From assembly GCA_038400315.1 (NCBI GenBank), contig CP151667.1, positions 2,677,174 to 2,741,173 of the forward strand: 64,000 bases of DNA, written 5' to 3'. The notes beneath the pieces were generated by a model. It worked only from the letters and a program-made list of their open reading frames with translations, did no database searches and had not been told where the DNA came from. Made by a program: the position numbers and the translations under genes. Source of the stretch: Isosphaeraceae bacterium EP7. GTDB lineage: Bacteria > Planctomycetota > Planctomycetia > Isosphaerales > Isosphaeraceae. Shown here in pieces: positions 43,064 through 51,812 of this stretch. Numbering within the stretch: the first letter of the stretch is position 1; every line of letters starts with the position of its first letter.

Positions 43064-44396
43064 CCGGTCGATCCAATGACCCCTGCCCGAAGACCGAGGC
43101 GACCGCCTGCGTCTTCAGGGCCGGGGTCAGATGACGATACCGTCTCTGCATCTCCGGGCTGGTGTGACCGACGATGTCGTCGATGATCCGCTGGTCGATC
43201 CCGGCGGCGGCCAGGCACGAGATCATCGAGTGCCGCAACGTGTGCAGCCCCTTCAGGACCTCCCACTTCGACCCCTTGACGGTCGTGCGGAAGTGCGACT
43301 GGCTCTCGTCGGTCGTCAGCGACGAGGGCGCCACCTCGCCACGTCGCTCGACAGTTGCGCCCCGGCCCATCAGGGACGATGGTCTGTCTTCGCCGCTCTT
43401 GTGGCCGGTCGTCCGGCTCCGCTTCTTGCTCCGCTCGACCTCCGCTGCGTGACAGAACAGCGTCGGGCCCCCGGGGTGGACCTTCAGCCATTCGCGCAGG
43501 GCCTCGGACAGCAGGGGGGTCAGCGGGGCGCGGCGGGTCGAGCGTTTCCCCTTGAGTCGCTTCTTCTCGCGGATTGTCACCCCGCCACCCTCGAAATCGA
43601 CGTCCGCCACCCGCATGGCCAGCAGCTCCGACCTCCGGGCCCCCGTGTGGGCGGCCATGCAGAACAGCGGGTAGATCCAGGTGTGCCGGGCATTCTCTCG
43701 AACGTAAGCCAGCAACTCGGCGATCTCATGAGTCCTCAGATAGAGCGCCTCCCAGAGGGCGTCCACTTCATCGGGCGTCTGGCTGCCCGCCGCCACCTGC
43801 CGCTCGATCTCCTCGCGGGTCTGGTAGGGGGGCAGCTCGTCCTCCTTCGGGTAGATCAGCCCCTTGTTGGGGTACTCGCCGGTCAGCTCGCCCACGTCCA
43901 TCGCCCAGTGCCAGGCGGTCCGCAGCGTGGTGACCTCCTTGCGGATCGTGGTGGCCGAGATCCCGAGCTTGGCCCGCCGCGCGATGTGCCGCTGGAGGTC
44001 CGACTGCGTCAGCTCGGCCAGCAGGAGGGACTCGCCGAGCGTGGCCACCAGGTGCTTGAAGTGGATGCGGCCCGTCTTGATGGTGCTCGCCTCCCGCCCC
44101 TCGCCCCGCGCGGCCAGGGACCGGTCGCGGAGCTTCCCCAGGGTGAGGGCCCTGGCAACAGTCTTGGCAACATCGCCCTCGGGCGGCCTGCCGTCGAACT
44201 GGAGGAAGGCGACGATGTCCACGCCGGGCGGCAGGTCGATGAGCCGCTGCTTGAGTCGGAGGAGCAGGTAATCGACGTAGGCGGCCTTGGCCTTCGCCTC
44301 CTCGGGGGAGACCTTGCCGATGAGGACGAAGTGCTGCTTGCCGCGGAAGCGGAAGATGAAGCGGAAGGTGCCGTTACGATCTTGGAGGCTGGCCAC
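42999..44396 (-). CDS. int: Tyrosine-type site-specific integrase
   Basis: GTG 44396 was chosen for the GGGGAC box and because the N-terminal domain ASLQDRNGTFRFIFRFRGKQ then starts immediately; an ATG at 44474 would add 26 residues. Core-binding domain about residues 95-200. The catalytic domain shows Arg in HTGARRSELLAMRVADVDF, His-x-x-Arg in LHTLRHSMISCLA, and His plus the Tyr nucleophile in IVGHTSPEMQRRYRHL. It should recombine the element into the 3' end of the tRNA-Leu gene 110 bases away. All catalytic residues appear present. Confidence 0.9.
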   Translation of the reverse strand: MASLQDRNGTFRFIFRFRGKQHFVLIGKVSPEEAKAKAAYVDYLLLRLKQRLIDLPPGVDIVAFLQFDGRPPEGDVAKTVARALTLGKLRDRSLAARGEGREASTIKTGRIHFKHLVATLGESLLLAELTQSDLQRHIARRAKLGISATTIRKEVTTLRTAWHWAMDVGELTGEYPNKGLIYPKEDELPPYQTREEIERQVAAGSQTPDEVDALWEALYLRTHEIAELLAYVRENARHTWIYPLFCMAAHTGARRSELLAMRVADVDFEGGGVTIREKKRLKGKRSTRRAPLTPLLSEALREWLKVHPGGPTLFCHAAEVERSKKRSRTTGHKSGEDRPSSLMGRGATVERRGEVAPSSLTTDESQSHFRTTVKGSKWEVLKGLHTLRHSMISCLAAAGIDQRIIDDIVGHTSPEMQRRYRHLTPALKTQAVASVFGQGSLDRPVTPPRAGEAGRAAGSGGAPDG

Positions 44397-44505
44397 GGGA
44401 TGTCCCCAATGCCACCGCAATCGTGTTGCCAATTTGTTGCCAGACCGGCATTTGGCGCATGAATAAGGGGTCACGCCTTTCGACGTAACCCCTTTCGCTG
44501 CATAG

Positions 44506-44591
44506 TGCCGGAGACAGGACTTGAACCTGCACGGGAATAAATTCCCTCTAGCCCCTCAAGCTAGCGCGTCTGCCAATTCCGCCACTCCGGC
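44506..44591 (-). tRNA. tRNA-Leu (anticodon GAG)
   Basis: The minus strand folds as a class II tRNA. The acceptor stem is GCCGGAG/CTCCGGC with discriminator A. The D arm starts TGGCGGAATTGGCAGACGC. The anticodon stem CTAGC/GCTAG closes loop TTGAGGG, giving anticodon GAG. A long variable arm (AGGGAATTTATTCCCGT) precedes a T loop GGTTCAAGTCC. CCA is not encoded. The 3' end faces the integrase gene, so it is the probable attachment site. Confidence 0.95.
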
Positions 44592-44726
44592 TTGTCGAAC
44601 AGGGACTGGACTGCGGGGACGCATCTCGTTGAGGAGGCGAGATGCTCATTCGGGACGAGTTAGAGATTAGACGATCAGGGGGTCGCAAGGCAAGATCATC
44701 GGCGAAAAGTTCGGCGGGATTCGGGA

Positions 44727-45068
44727 TCAGGCGGGGGGCTTGGCTTTGCGGTGGGCGTGGAGGATCGCGTCGAGGAGGCCGGGGAAGTGGGCGGAGAGCT
44801 CTTCTCGGCGGAGGTGACTGGTCAGCTCGACCCCCCGGCGCTCGCAGCGGATCAGGCCCGACTCGCGGAGGATCTGGTAGTGCTGCGAGCAAGTGGACTT
44901 GGGCAGCGGCACACCCACACGGCTCACCGTCTCGGAGCAGTTCAGGCCCGACTCGCTGCGGCTCAGCTCGAAGACGATCGCCAGCCGCGTCGGGTCCGCC
45001 AGCGCGTGGAGCAGGTCCGCGACCGTGACCCGGTCCATCTCGGGGTGCCGCAGCGGCTTGGATGCCAT
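44727..45068 (-). CDS. ArsR/SmtB-family transcriptional regulator
   Basis: The 113-residue protein has a winged helix: VADLLHALADPTRLAIVFEL, CSETVSRVGVPLPKSTCSQH and YQILRESGLIRCERRGVELT. ATG 45068 is preceded by a GGGGGG purine run; a much longer open frame upstream is antisense chance. Cys residues (44, 60 and 75) could form a metal or redox sensor but the classic ELCVCDL motif is absent. It is divergent from an Old Yellow Enzyme gene, a common pairing in which the regulator controls the enzyme, and a palindrome lies between them. Confidence 0.85.
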   Translation of the reverse strand: MASKPLRHPEMDRVTVADLLHALADPTRLAIVFELSRSESGLNCSETVSRVGVPLPKSTCSQHYQILRESGLIRCERRGVELTSHLRREELSAHFPGLLDAILHAHRKAKPPA

Positions 45069-45182
45069 CGGGGGGATGCCTCGACTGGACGTACGATCGG
45101 GCCGGACCGGTCGCCGCGCACGCGGCAGGCTCCGTCGAAGGGACCTCTTAGCCCGGCCAGGTGAACGGAGGCGGCGGGCGAC

Positions 45183-45207
45183 GTTCCCTTGTTCTGAACT
45201 AAGGAAC
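45183..45207. promoter_or_regulatory. 25-bp palindrome, probable operator of the ArsR regulator
   Basis: GTTCCCTTGTTC, a central T, then GAACTAAGGAAC form a 12-2-type palindrome matching at 10 of 12 positions. It sits between the ArsR gene (115 bases away) and the reductase operon (99 bases away). TATACC follows at 45210-45215 and may be a -10 box, with TTGTTC at 45189 as a poor -35, so binding would block transcription of the reductase genes. Confidence 0.6.
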
Positions 45208-45305
45208 CTTATACCATGCTCAGGGCCCAGCGGGACACCCCAAGTAGCTTGCCCTCGGGTCGCCGAGCAGCTCTCACGTCCCGATTCCAGCGCGAGGATT
45301 CGCCG

Positions 45306-46379
45306 ATGTCCAGACTTTCGGAGCCGGTTCAGATCGGCGAGTTCCGCCTGCCGAACCGCGTGGTCATGGCCCCCTTGACGCGGGCCAGGGCGGGGGCGGA
45401 GCGGATTCCCAATGCGCTGATGGCCGAGTATTACAGGCAGCGGGCCACGGCCGGCCTGATTCTCAGCGAGGCCACGTCGGTCACGCCGATGGGCGTCGGG
45501 TATGCCGACACGCCGGGGATCTGGTCGGACGAGCAGGTTGAGGGGTGGAAGCTCATCACCGAGGCCGTGCACGAGGCAGGGGGCCTGATCCTGCTCCAGC
45601 TCTGGCACGTCGGCCGCATCTCCGACCCGATGTTCCTGGACGGCCAGCTCCCGGTGGCCCCCAGCGCCATCGCCGCGAAGGGGCACGTCAGCCTGGTCCG
45701 GCCGATCAAGCCGTTCGTCACCCCCAGGGCGCTGGATCGCGACGAGATCCCGGGGGTGCTGGCGGCCTATCGCAAGGGGGCCGAGAACGCCCAGAAGGCG
45801 GGCTTCGACGGCGTCGAGCTGCACGGAGCCAACGGCTACCTGCTCGACCAGTTCCTCCAGGACGGCTCGAACACGCGAACCGACGACTACGGCGGGCCGA
45901 TCGAGAACCGGGCGAGGCTGATGCTCGAGGCCGTCGACGCGGCCGTTGAGGTCTGGGGGCCGGGGCGGGTCGGCTTGCACCTGGCACCCCGGGGCGACAT
46001 GCACGGGACGGGCGATTCCAACCTGGCGGCGACGTTCGGGTTTGTCGCCCGCGAGGCCGGCCGGCGTAAGATCGCGTTCCTCTGCTCCCGCGAGGCGCTG
46101 GGGCCCGACCGGCTGGGTCCGGCCCTGAAGGCGGCGTTCGGCGGGGCTTACATCGCCAACGAAGGCTTCACTCCCGAGGCCGCCGAGCGGGTCATCGAGG
46201 CGGGCGAGGCCGACGCAGTGGCCTTCGGCAAGCTGTTCATCGCCAATCCCGACCTTCCCGAGCGGCTGTTCAAGGGGACTCCGCTCAACGAGCCGATCCC
46301 CACCACGTTCTACGCGCCTGGGCCGGTCGGTTATATAGATTACCCCGCGTTGGGGCAGTCCGTTGGCGTCGCCTCCTGA
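45306..46379 (+). CDS. Old Yellow Enzyme-family alkene reductase (FMN, NAD(P)H)
   Basis: ATG 45306 has GAGG about 9 bases upstream. The 357-residue TIM-barrel flavoprotein shows RLPNRVVMAPLTRARAGAER, SEATSVTPMGVGYADTPGIW, LQLWHVGRISDP, the substrate-binding His pair in ELHGANGYLLDQFLQD (OYE has His/Asn here) and GAYIANEGFTPEAAE with AVAFGKLFIANPDLPERL. This is the NemA/OYE group that reduces activated alkenes, nitroesters and quinones. It lies 45 bases ahead of an aldo/keto reductase and divergent from ArsR. An electrophile or quinone detoxification role is inferred from the family. Confidence 0.9.
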   Translation: MSRLSEPVQIGEFRLPNRVVMAPLTRARAGAERIPNALMAEYYRQRATAGLILSEATSVTPMGVGYADTPGIWSDEQVEGWKLITEAVHEAGGLILLQLWHVGRISDPMFLDGQLPVAPSAIAAKGHVSLVRPIKPFVTPRALDRDEIPGVLAAYRKGAENAQKAGFDGVELHGANGYLLDQFLQDGSNTRTDDYGGPIENRARLMLEAVDAAVEVWGPGRVGLHLAPRGDMHGTGDSNLAATFGFVAREAGRRKIAFLCSREALGPDRLGPALKAAFGGAYIANEGFTPEAAERVIEAGEADAVAFGKLFIANPDLPERLFKGTPLNEPIPTTFYAPGPVGYIDYPALGQSVGVAS

Positions 46380-46424
46380 GGCGTGCTGCGATCCTGGACG
46401 ATTCTCGAGGGGAGATCGCGCGAC

Positions 46425-47456
<1,032 letters not shown>

Positions 47457-47636
47457 ACCGCATGCGAGCCCGGCCGGCCTGCGGAGGGCCGACCCGCCGG
47501 CCGGGCGTCGCCAGTATTGAGCGTTCAGGGCACGCGCCAGGGGACTTGCGGCCTGGTAAAATGGCGGGACGTCGGACGGGCCCACGGGCCGGTCCCTCCA
47601 CGCTCCGCGCCCGCCACACCGACCGAGACTGCAACG

Positions 47637-48779
47637 GTGACCTACTCCCGATCCGCATCGTCGATGGCCCTCGCCCTGACCCTCGGGCTCGCGGCCTTCT
47701 GCTCCACGCCCGCGGCCGCCGCCGAGCCCAAGCCGGCCGCCAACGCGGTGCTCGTCACCGCCGACGGCCTGCGCTGGCAGGAAGTCTTCCGGGGGGCCGA
47801 CGAGGCCCTGATCAACAAGGAAGACGGGGGCGTCGTCGACGTCAAGGAGGTGAGGCGCAAGTTCTGGCGCGACACGCCGGAGGCCAGGCGCGAGGCCCTG
47901 ATGCCGTTCTTCTGGTCGACCATCGCGGGCCAGGGGCAGCTCTTCGGCAACGACGACAAGAAGAGCCCGGCGCATGTCACCAACGGGATGCACTTCTCCT
48001 ACCCGGGCTACAACGAGCTGCTCACCGGGTCGGCCGACCCTCGCATCGACACCAATGACAAGGTCCTCAACCCGAACGTCAGCGTCCTGGAATGGCTCAA
48101 CGGCAAGCCCGAGTTCCGCGGCAAGGTGACCGCGGCGGGCTCGTGGGACCTCTTCCCCTACATCCTCAACGCGGGCCGCAGCGGCCTGCCGGTCAACGCG
48201 GGCTGGGAGCCGATCGCGGGCGACTCGCTGGACGAGACGCAGAAGACCCTGAACCTGATGATGGGCCGGGTCAGGCGCGACTGGCACGACTGCCGAGATG
48301 ACGCCTTCACGTTCCCGGTGGCCCTGGACCAGATCGCCCGCCTTAAGCCGAGGGTGGCCTACATCAGCTACGGCGACACCGACGAGCACGCGCACCAAGG
48401 GCGCTATGACCTCTACCTGGACGCCATCCACGAGTTCGACGCGGACATGAAGCAGCTCTGGGAAGAGCTCCAGGGCAAGCCCCACTATGCGGGCTCGACC
48501 TCGCTGCTGATGACGACCGACCACGGCCGCGGCGACGCCCCCAAGGGCTGGCGCGACCACGGGTCGAAGACGCCCAAGTCGGAGAAGATCTGGGTGGTGG
48601 GGCTCGGGCCGCTGACTCCCCCCCTGGGCGAGCGCCGGGATGTGCCGGCGGTGACCCAGAGCCAGATCGCCTCGACCGTCGCGGCGCTGGTGGGCGAGGA
48701 CTACCGCGCGGCCGCGCCGAAGGCCGCGCCGCCGATCGCCGACCTGGTGCGCGGGGGCGGGGCTAACGCTTCCCGCTGA
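47637..48779 (+). CDS. Exported alkaline-phosphatase-superfamily enzyme
   Basis: GTG 47637 was taken as start (ATG 47664 is an alternative); a signal peptide follows (MALALTLGLAAFCSTPAAAA). The mature protein has ANAVLVTADGLRWQEVFRGA, a possible nucleophile region MHFSYPGYNELLTG, YISYGDTDEHAHQGRYDLY and LLMTTDHGRGDAPKGWRDHG, which supply the metal-binding Asp/His set of the phosphatase/sulfatase superfamily. It is probably a periplasmic phosphodiesterase, phosphatase or sulfatase; the substrate cannot be told. A strong terminator follows. Confidence 0.8.
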   Translation: MTYSRSASSMALALTLGLAAFCSTPAAAAEPKPAANAVLVTADGLRWQEVFRGADEALINKEDGGVVDVKEVRRKFWRDTPEARREALMPFFWSTIAGQGQLFGNDDKKSPAHVTNGMHFSYPGYNELLTGSADPRIDTNDKVLNPNVSVLEWLNGKPEFRGKVTAAGSWDLFPYILNAGRSGLPVNAGWEPIAGDSLDETQKTLNLMMGRVRRDWHDCRDDAFTFPVALDQIARLKPRVAYISYGDTDEHAHQGRYDLYLDAIHEFDADMKQLWEELQGKPHYAGSTSLLMTTDHGRGDAPKGWRDHGSKTPKSEKIWVVGLGPLTPPLGERRDVPAVTQSQIASTVAALVGEDYRAAAPKAAPPIADLVRGGGANASR

Positions 48780-48782
48780 CCG

Positions 48783-48825
48783 GACAAATCCCCCCTCCGC
48801 GGAACCCGGTGGGGGGGGATTGTCG
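48783..48825 (+). terminator. Terminator after the phosphatase-superfamily gene
   Basis: ACAAATCCCCCC (from 48784) pairs with the G-run and ATTGT (to 48823) with small bulges around a GC loop. It ends the 47.6 kb gene. The rest of 48826-49112 is the leader of the Rsb operon; I see no gene there and no clear promoter. Confidence 0.6.
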
Positions 48826-49112
48826 GCCGGGTCCTGATATTCTAAGCTGATAGCCGTCTCGCCCGAGCGATCGAGCGTCATCTCGCATTGCCACTCGCCA
48901 GATCTGGCGAGTCCGGCCCAAAGCCCACTCCTGATCTCCGCCGAGGCCGCCGGCCGACGCTGCCCTGCGTGATTGCGGGCGGGGCCGGGGCATTGTGGTT
49001 GAGAGGCGTCCCAGGGCCGTCGTCCACCTTCGCCGGGGCGGGTCTTCAATTCTGGGCGAGGACGCCGACCATGTCGGGTCGGCTCTCGCCGGTTGTCGTC
49101 GGAGGTAGCGGA

Positions 49113-49973
49113 ATGGTCTCCAGTGCCAAGAGCCGGATCCCCGAGATCGTGCGGAAGCACGCGGATTCGCTGATCGAGGAGTGGATCAAGGGGCAACTGG
49201 CCGGGGGCCGGATCAACGAGGCGGAGCTGCGGCAGCAGTGCCGGACCTTCCTCGGGCAGTTGCTCGAAGGGACCGAGGCGGGGGGCGACTTCGAGGACGT
49301 CTCCGGCCAAGCCTGGGACGGGATGCGCGAGCTGCTCGCGGAGGTCTCCGAGTCCAGGAGCCTGAAGGGGTTCAGCCCGTCGGAGACGGCGACGTTCGTC
49401 TTCTCGTTCAAGCGCCCCTTCTTCACCCGGCTGAGGCGCGAGCTGGCCAAGGACTCCGACGTGCTGGCCGAGGAGACCTGGCGGGCCACAACCCTGCTCG
49501 ACCAGCTCGGCCTGTTCACCACCGAGGCATACCAGACGACGCGCGAGGCGGTGATCAACCGCCAGCAGCAGGAGATGCTCGAGCTGTCGACGCCCGTGGT
49601 GAAGCTCTGGGACGGCATCCTGGCCTTGCCGATCATCGGCACCCTGGACAGCGCCCGGACTCAGGTCGTGATGGAGACGCTGCTCCAGACGATCGTGGCC
49701 CACTCGGCGGAGATCGCCATCATCGACATCACCGGGGTTCCGACGGTGGACACCCTGGTGGCGCAGCACCTGATCAAGACGGTGACGGCGGCCCGCCTGA
49801 TGGGGGCCGACTGCATCATCAGCGGGATCAGGCCGCAGATCGCGCAGACGATCGTCCACCTTGGCGTCGACCTGACCGGCGTGACGACCAAGGCCACGAT
49901 GGCCGACGCGCTGAGCCTGGCACTGAAGCGTCGCGGACTCTCGGTCAGCCGTGCCGCCGCCGCAGCCAAATGA
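49113..49973 (+). CDS. rsbR: RsbR-type stressosome protein
   Basis: ATG 49113 was chosen for GGAGG 8 bases upstream. The 286-residue protein has an N-terminal helical RsbRD-like domain (IVRKHADSLIEEWIKGQLAG...FLGQLLEGTEAG, about residues 5-150). The C-terminal STAS domain begins EMLELSTPVVKLWDGILALP, with IGTLDSARTQ and IIDITGVPTVDT, whose Thr residues correspond to the phosphorylated positions in Bacillus RsbR. It is expected to build the stressosome core with RsbS and be phosphorylated by RsbT. It is first in a six-gene operon (gap of 16 bases to rsbS). Confidence 0.9.
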   Translation: MVSSAKSRIPEIVRKHADSLIEEWIKGQLAGGRINEAELRQQCRTFLGQLLEGTEAGGDFEDVSGQAWDGMRELLAEVSESRSLKGFSPSETATFVFSFKRPFFTRLRRELAKDSDVLAEETWRATTLLDQLGLFTTEAYQTTREAVINRQQQEMLELSTPVVKLWDGILALPIIGTLDSARTQVVMETLLQTIVAHSAEIAIIDITGVPTVDTLVAQHLIKTVTAARLMGADCIISGIRPQIAQTIVHLGVDLTGVTTKATMADALSLALKRRGLSVSRAAAAAK

Positions 49974-49989
49974 CGAATCGGCCGGGATA

Positions 49990-50403
49990 ATGGGGGGAGC
50001 ACTCTCGGTGGAACGGATCCCGATCCTGCGGATGGGCAACCTGCTGCTCGTGACCATCCAGGTTGACATGCACGACCGCCTGGCCCTGACGCTCCAGGAC
50101 GACCTGATGGCCAGCATCAGCGTCAACGGGGCCAGGGGTGTGATCATCGACATCTCGGCGATGGACATGGTCGACTCATTTATCGGTCGGATGATCGCCG
50201 ACATCGCCGGGATGGCCCGGATCCTCGACGCCGAGACGGTGGTGGTGGGGATGCAGCCTGCGGTGGCGATCACGCTGGTCGAGCTGGGGCTCTCGCTCGA
50301 CGGCGTGCGGACCGCGCTCGACCTCGAACGGGGGATGACGTACCTGCGGGAGGCGCTCGCGGTCGACGAGCCGGAGGCCGCCGATGGCGTCGGTGAAGAC
50401 TGA
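49990..50403 (+). CDS. rsbS: RsbS-type stressosome STAS protein
   Basis: This 137-residue single STAS-domain protein has VERIPILRMGNLLLVTIQVD, DRLALTLQDDLMASI and VIIDISAMDMVDSFIGRMIA. The Ser at about position 63 (DMVDSFIGR) matches the RsbT phosphorylation site of Bacillus RsbS. The C-terminus has an acidic tail. It starts 16 bases after rsbR, and its last 20 bases overlap the start of rsbT, indicating translational coupling. Function is as antagonist that holds RsbT until phosphorylated. Confidence 0.93.
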   Translation: MGGALSVERIPILRMGNLLLVTIQVDMHDRLALTLQDDLMASISVNGARGVIIDISAMDMVDSFIGRMIADIAGMARILDAETVVVGMQPAVAITLVELGLSLDGVRTALDLERGMTYLREALAVDEPEAADGVGED

Positions 50404-50788
50404 AACGCTGCCGATCGTCGCCGAGTCGGACGTCGTCCTGGTCCGGCATCTGGTGCGGAAGTGGGCCTCCGAGCTGAGCCTGAGCCTGGTGGAGCTGACC
50501 AAGGTCGTCACCGCGGCCAGCGAGTTGGCGCGGAATGTGCTTGTCCATGGCGGCGGGGGTCGGATGCGGGCCGAGATGCTCCAGGAGGGGCTCCGACGTG
50601 GATTGCGGCTCCATTTCGAGGACGAGGGCAAGGGCATTGCCGACCTCGAACTGGCCCTGCGCGACGGGTACACCACCGGCGGCGGCCTGGGCCTCGGCCT
50701 GGGCGGGTCGAAGCGGCTGGTCAGCGACTTCCAGATCGTTTCCCGGGTCGGCGAGGGGACTCGTGTTACGATCACCAAATGGAAGTGA
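50384..50788 (+). CDS. rsbT: RsbT-type serine/threonine kinase
   Basis: This 134-residue GHKL-fold kinase shows the N box in ASELARNVLVHGGGGRMRAE, the G1 box in HFEDEGKGIADLELALRDG and the G2 region GGGLGLGLGGSKRLVSDFQI. This is the full set of ATP-binding motifs of the RsbT/RsbW family. It should phosphorylate RsbR and RsbS and, once released, activate a downstream phosphatase. It overlaps rsbS by 20 bases and is overlapped by the next gene by 26 bases. Confidence 0.93.
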   Translation: MASVKTETLPIVAESDVVLVRHLVRKWASELSLSLVELTKVVTAASELARNVLVHGGGGRMRAEMLQEGLRRGLRLHFEDEGKGIADLELALRDGYTTGGGLGLGLGGSKRLVSDFQIVSRVGEGTRVTITKWK

Positions 50789-51812
50789 GCTCTGTCCCTC
50801 CTGGGGCATCGAGGTCACAGAGTCGAGCCAGGTGGGCGAGGCCAGGCGCAGGGCCTCGGCCATGGCGGCCAACCTCGGCTTCAGCCCGACGGGGCAGGGG
50901 CAGGTGGCCCTGGCCGCGACCGAGGCGGGCACCAACCTGATCAAGCACGCCGGCGGCGGCCGGCTGCTACTCTGCCCCATCGACGACGGCGAGGGGTACG
51001 TGGCGCTGGACCTGCTGGCGCTGGACAAGGGGCCCGGCATGGCCGACCCCGACCGCTGCCTGCGCGACGGGTTCTCGACGGCCGGGACGCCGGGGACTGG
51101 CCTGGGGGCGATCGCGCGGCTCTCCGACTCGTTCGAGCTGTCGTCGGCCCCCGGCCTGGGCACGGCTCTGCGGGCCCGGTTCCGGCCGGAGCGGTCGAGG
51201 CCCGAATCGCCGACGCAGTCCTCCCCTCGGCTGGAGATCGGCGCGGTACACGTGCCCAAGCCGCCGGAGATCGCCTGCGGCGACGCCTGGGCGGTCGAGC
51301 ACGGCCCGACGTCGAGCCGGATCCTGGTGGTCGACGGCCTGGGCCACGGCCCGCTGGCCGCCGACGCCTCGCATGCGGCCGTTCGGGCCTTCCGCCAGTC
51401 TCCCTGGGTGCCGCTGCCCGACCTGATCTGGGCGCTGCACGCGGCCCTGCGAAGCACGCGCGGGGCGGCCCTGGCCGTCGCCGAGCTGGACCTCGAGGCG
51501 GGGCTGCTGCGATACGCGGGGGTGGGCAACATCGCCGGCACCATCTTCCTGAACAGCACGTCGCACGGGCTGGTCTCGCACAACGGGACGGCCGGGCACG
51601 AGGTTCGCAAGGTCCAGGTGTTCGAGTACCCGTTCGCGCCCGGCTCGCTGCTGGTGATGCACTCCGACGGGCTCTCAATCCCCAGGCGGCTGGACCAGAT
51701 GCCCGGCCTGGCGTCGCGGTCCTGCCCGTTGATTGCCGGTGTGCTGTACCGCGACCTCGGCAGAGGCCGCGACGACGCCACGGTGCTGGCCGTGCGGGGG
51801 GGACCGCCTTGA
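50763..51812 (+). CDS. Fused RsbW-like ATPase and PP2C/SpoIIE phosphatase (RsbX-like)
   Basis: GTG 50763 was selected: it has GAGGGG four bases upstream and keeps the conserved start WGIEVTESSQVGEARRRA. Residues about 15-135 form a GHKL ATPase domain (LAATEAGTNLIKHAGGGRLL, LDKGPGMADPDRCL, GTGLGAI). Residues about 150-349 form a PP2C-type phosphatase: GDAWAVEH, ILVVDGLGHGPLAADAS, the RYAGVGNIAG block and RDDATVLAV with metal-binding Asp residues. In Bacillus RsbX resets the stressosome by dephosphorylating RsbR/RsbS. The N-terminal ATPase fusion is unusual relative to that scheme. It overlaps both neighbours. Confidence 0.85.
   Translation: MLRSPNGSELCPSWGIEVTESSQVGEARRRASAMAANLGFSPTGQGQVALAATEAGTNLIKHAGGGRLLLCPIDDGEGYVALDLLALDKGPGMADPDRCLRDGFSTAGTPGTGLGAIARLSDSFELSSAPGLGTALRARFRPERSRPESPTQSSPRLEIGAVHVPKPPEIACGDAWAVEHGPTSSRILVVDGLGHGPLAADASHAAVRAFRQSPWVPLPDLIWALHAALRSTRGAALAVAELDLEAGLLRYAGVGNIAGTIFLNSTSHGLVSHNGTAGHEVRKVQVFEYPFAPGSLLVMHSDGLSIPRRLDQMPGLASRSCPLIAGVLYRDLGRGRDDATVLAVRGGPP

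Larger units (their letters stand above)
33213..44505. mobile_element. Integrated satellite-like element next to tRNA-Leu
   Basis: From the tRNA leftward: tyrosine integrase, excisionase-like HTH protein, protease/scaffold-like gene, divergent XRE repressor, terminase-small-subunit-like protein, several small unknown genes, a long inverted repeat and a primase-helicase, with a DUF1580 protein at the far side. Integrase beside a tRNA 3' end is typical of site-specific islands. The left border is not defined: I found no copy of the tRNA 3' end near 33 kb, and IS3 copy 2 may have destroyed it, so 33213 is only the outer limit. Structural phage genes other than the protease-like one are not visible. 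Confidence 0.6.

Noticed and set aside
33187-44505. Direct copy of the tRNA-Leu 3' end as left attachment site
   Set aside because: I looked for GCCGGAGACAGG and TTGAACCTG near 33 kb and elsewhere in the window and found none, so the left border remains unproven.
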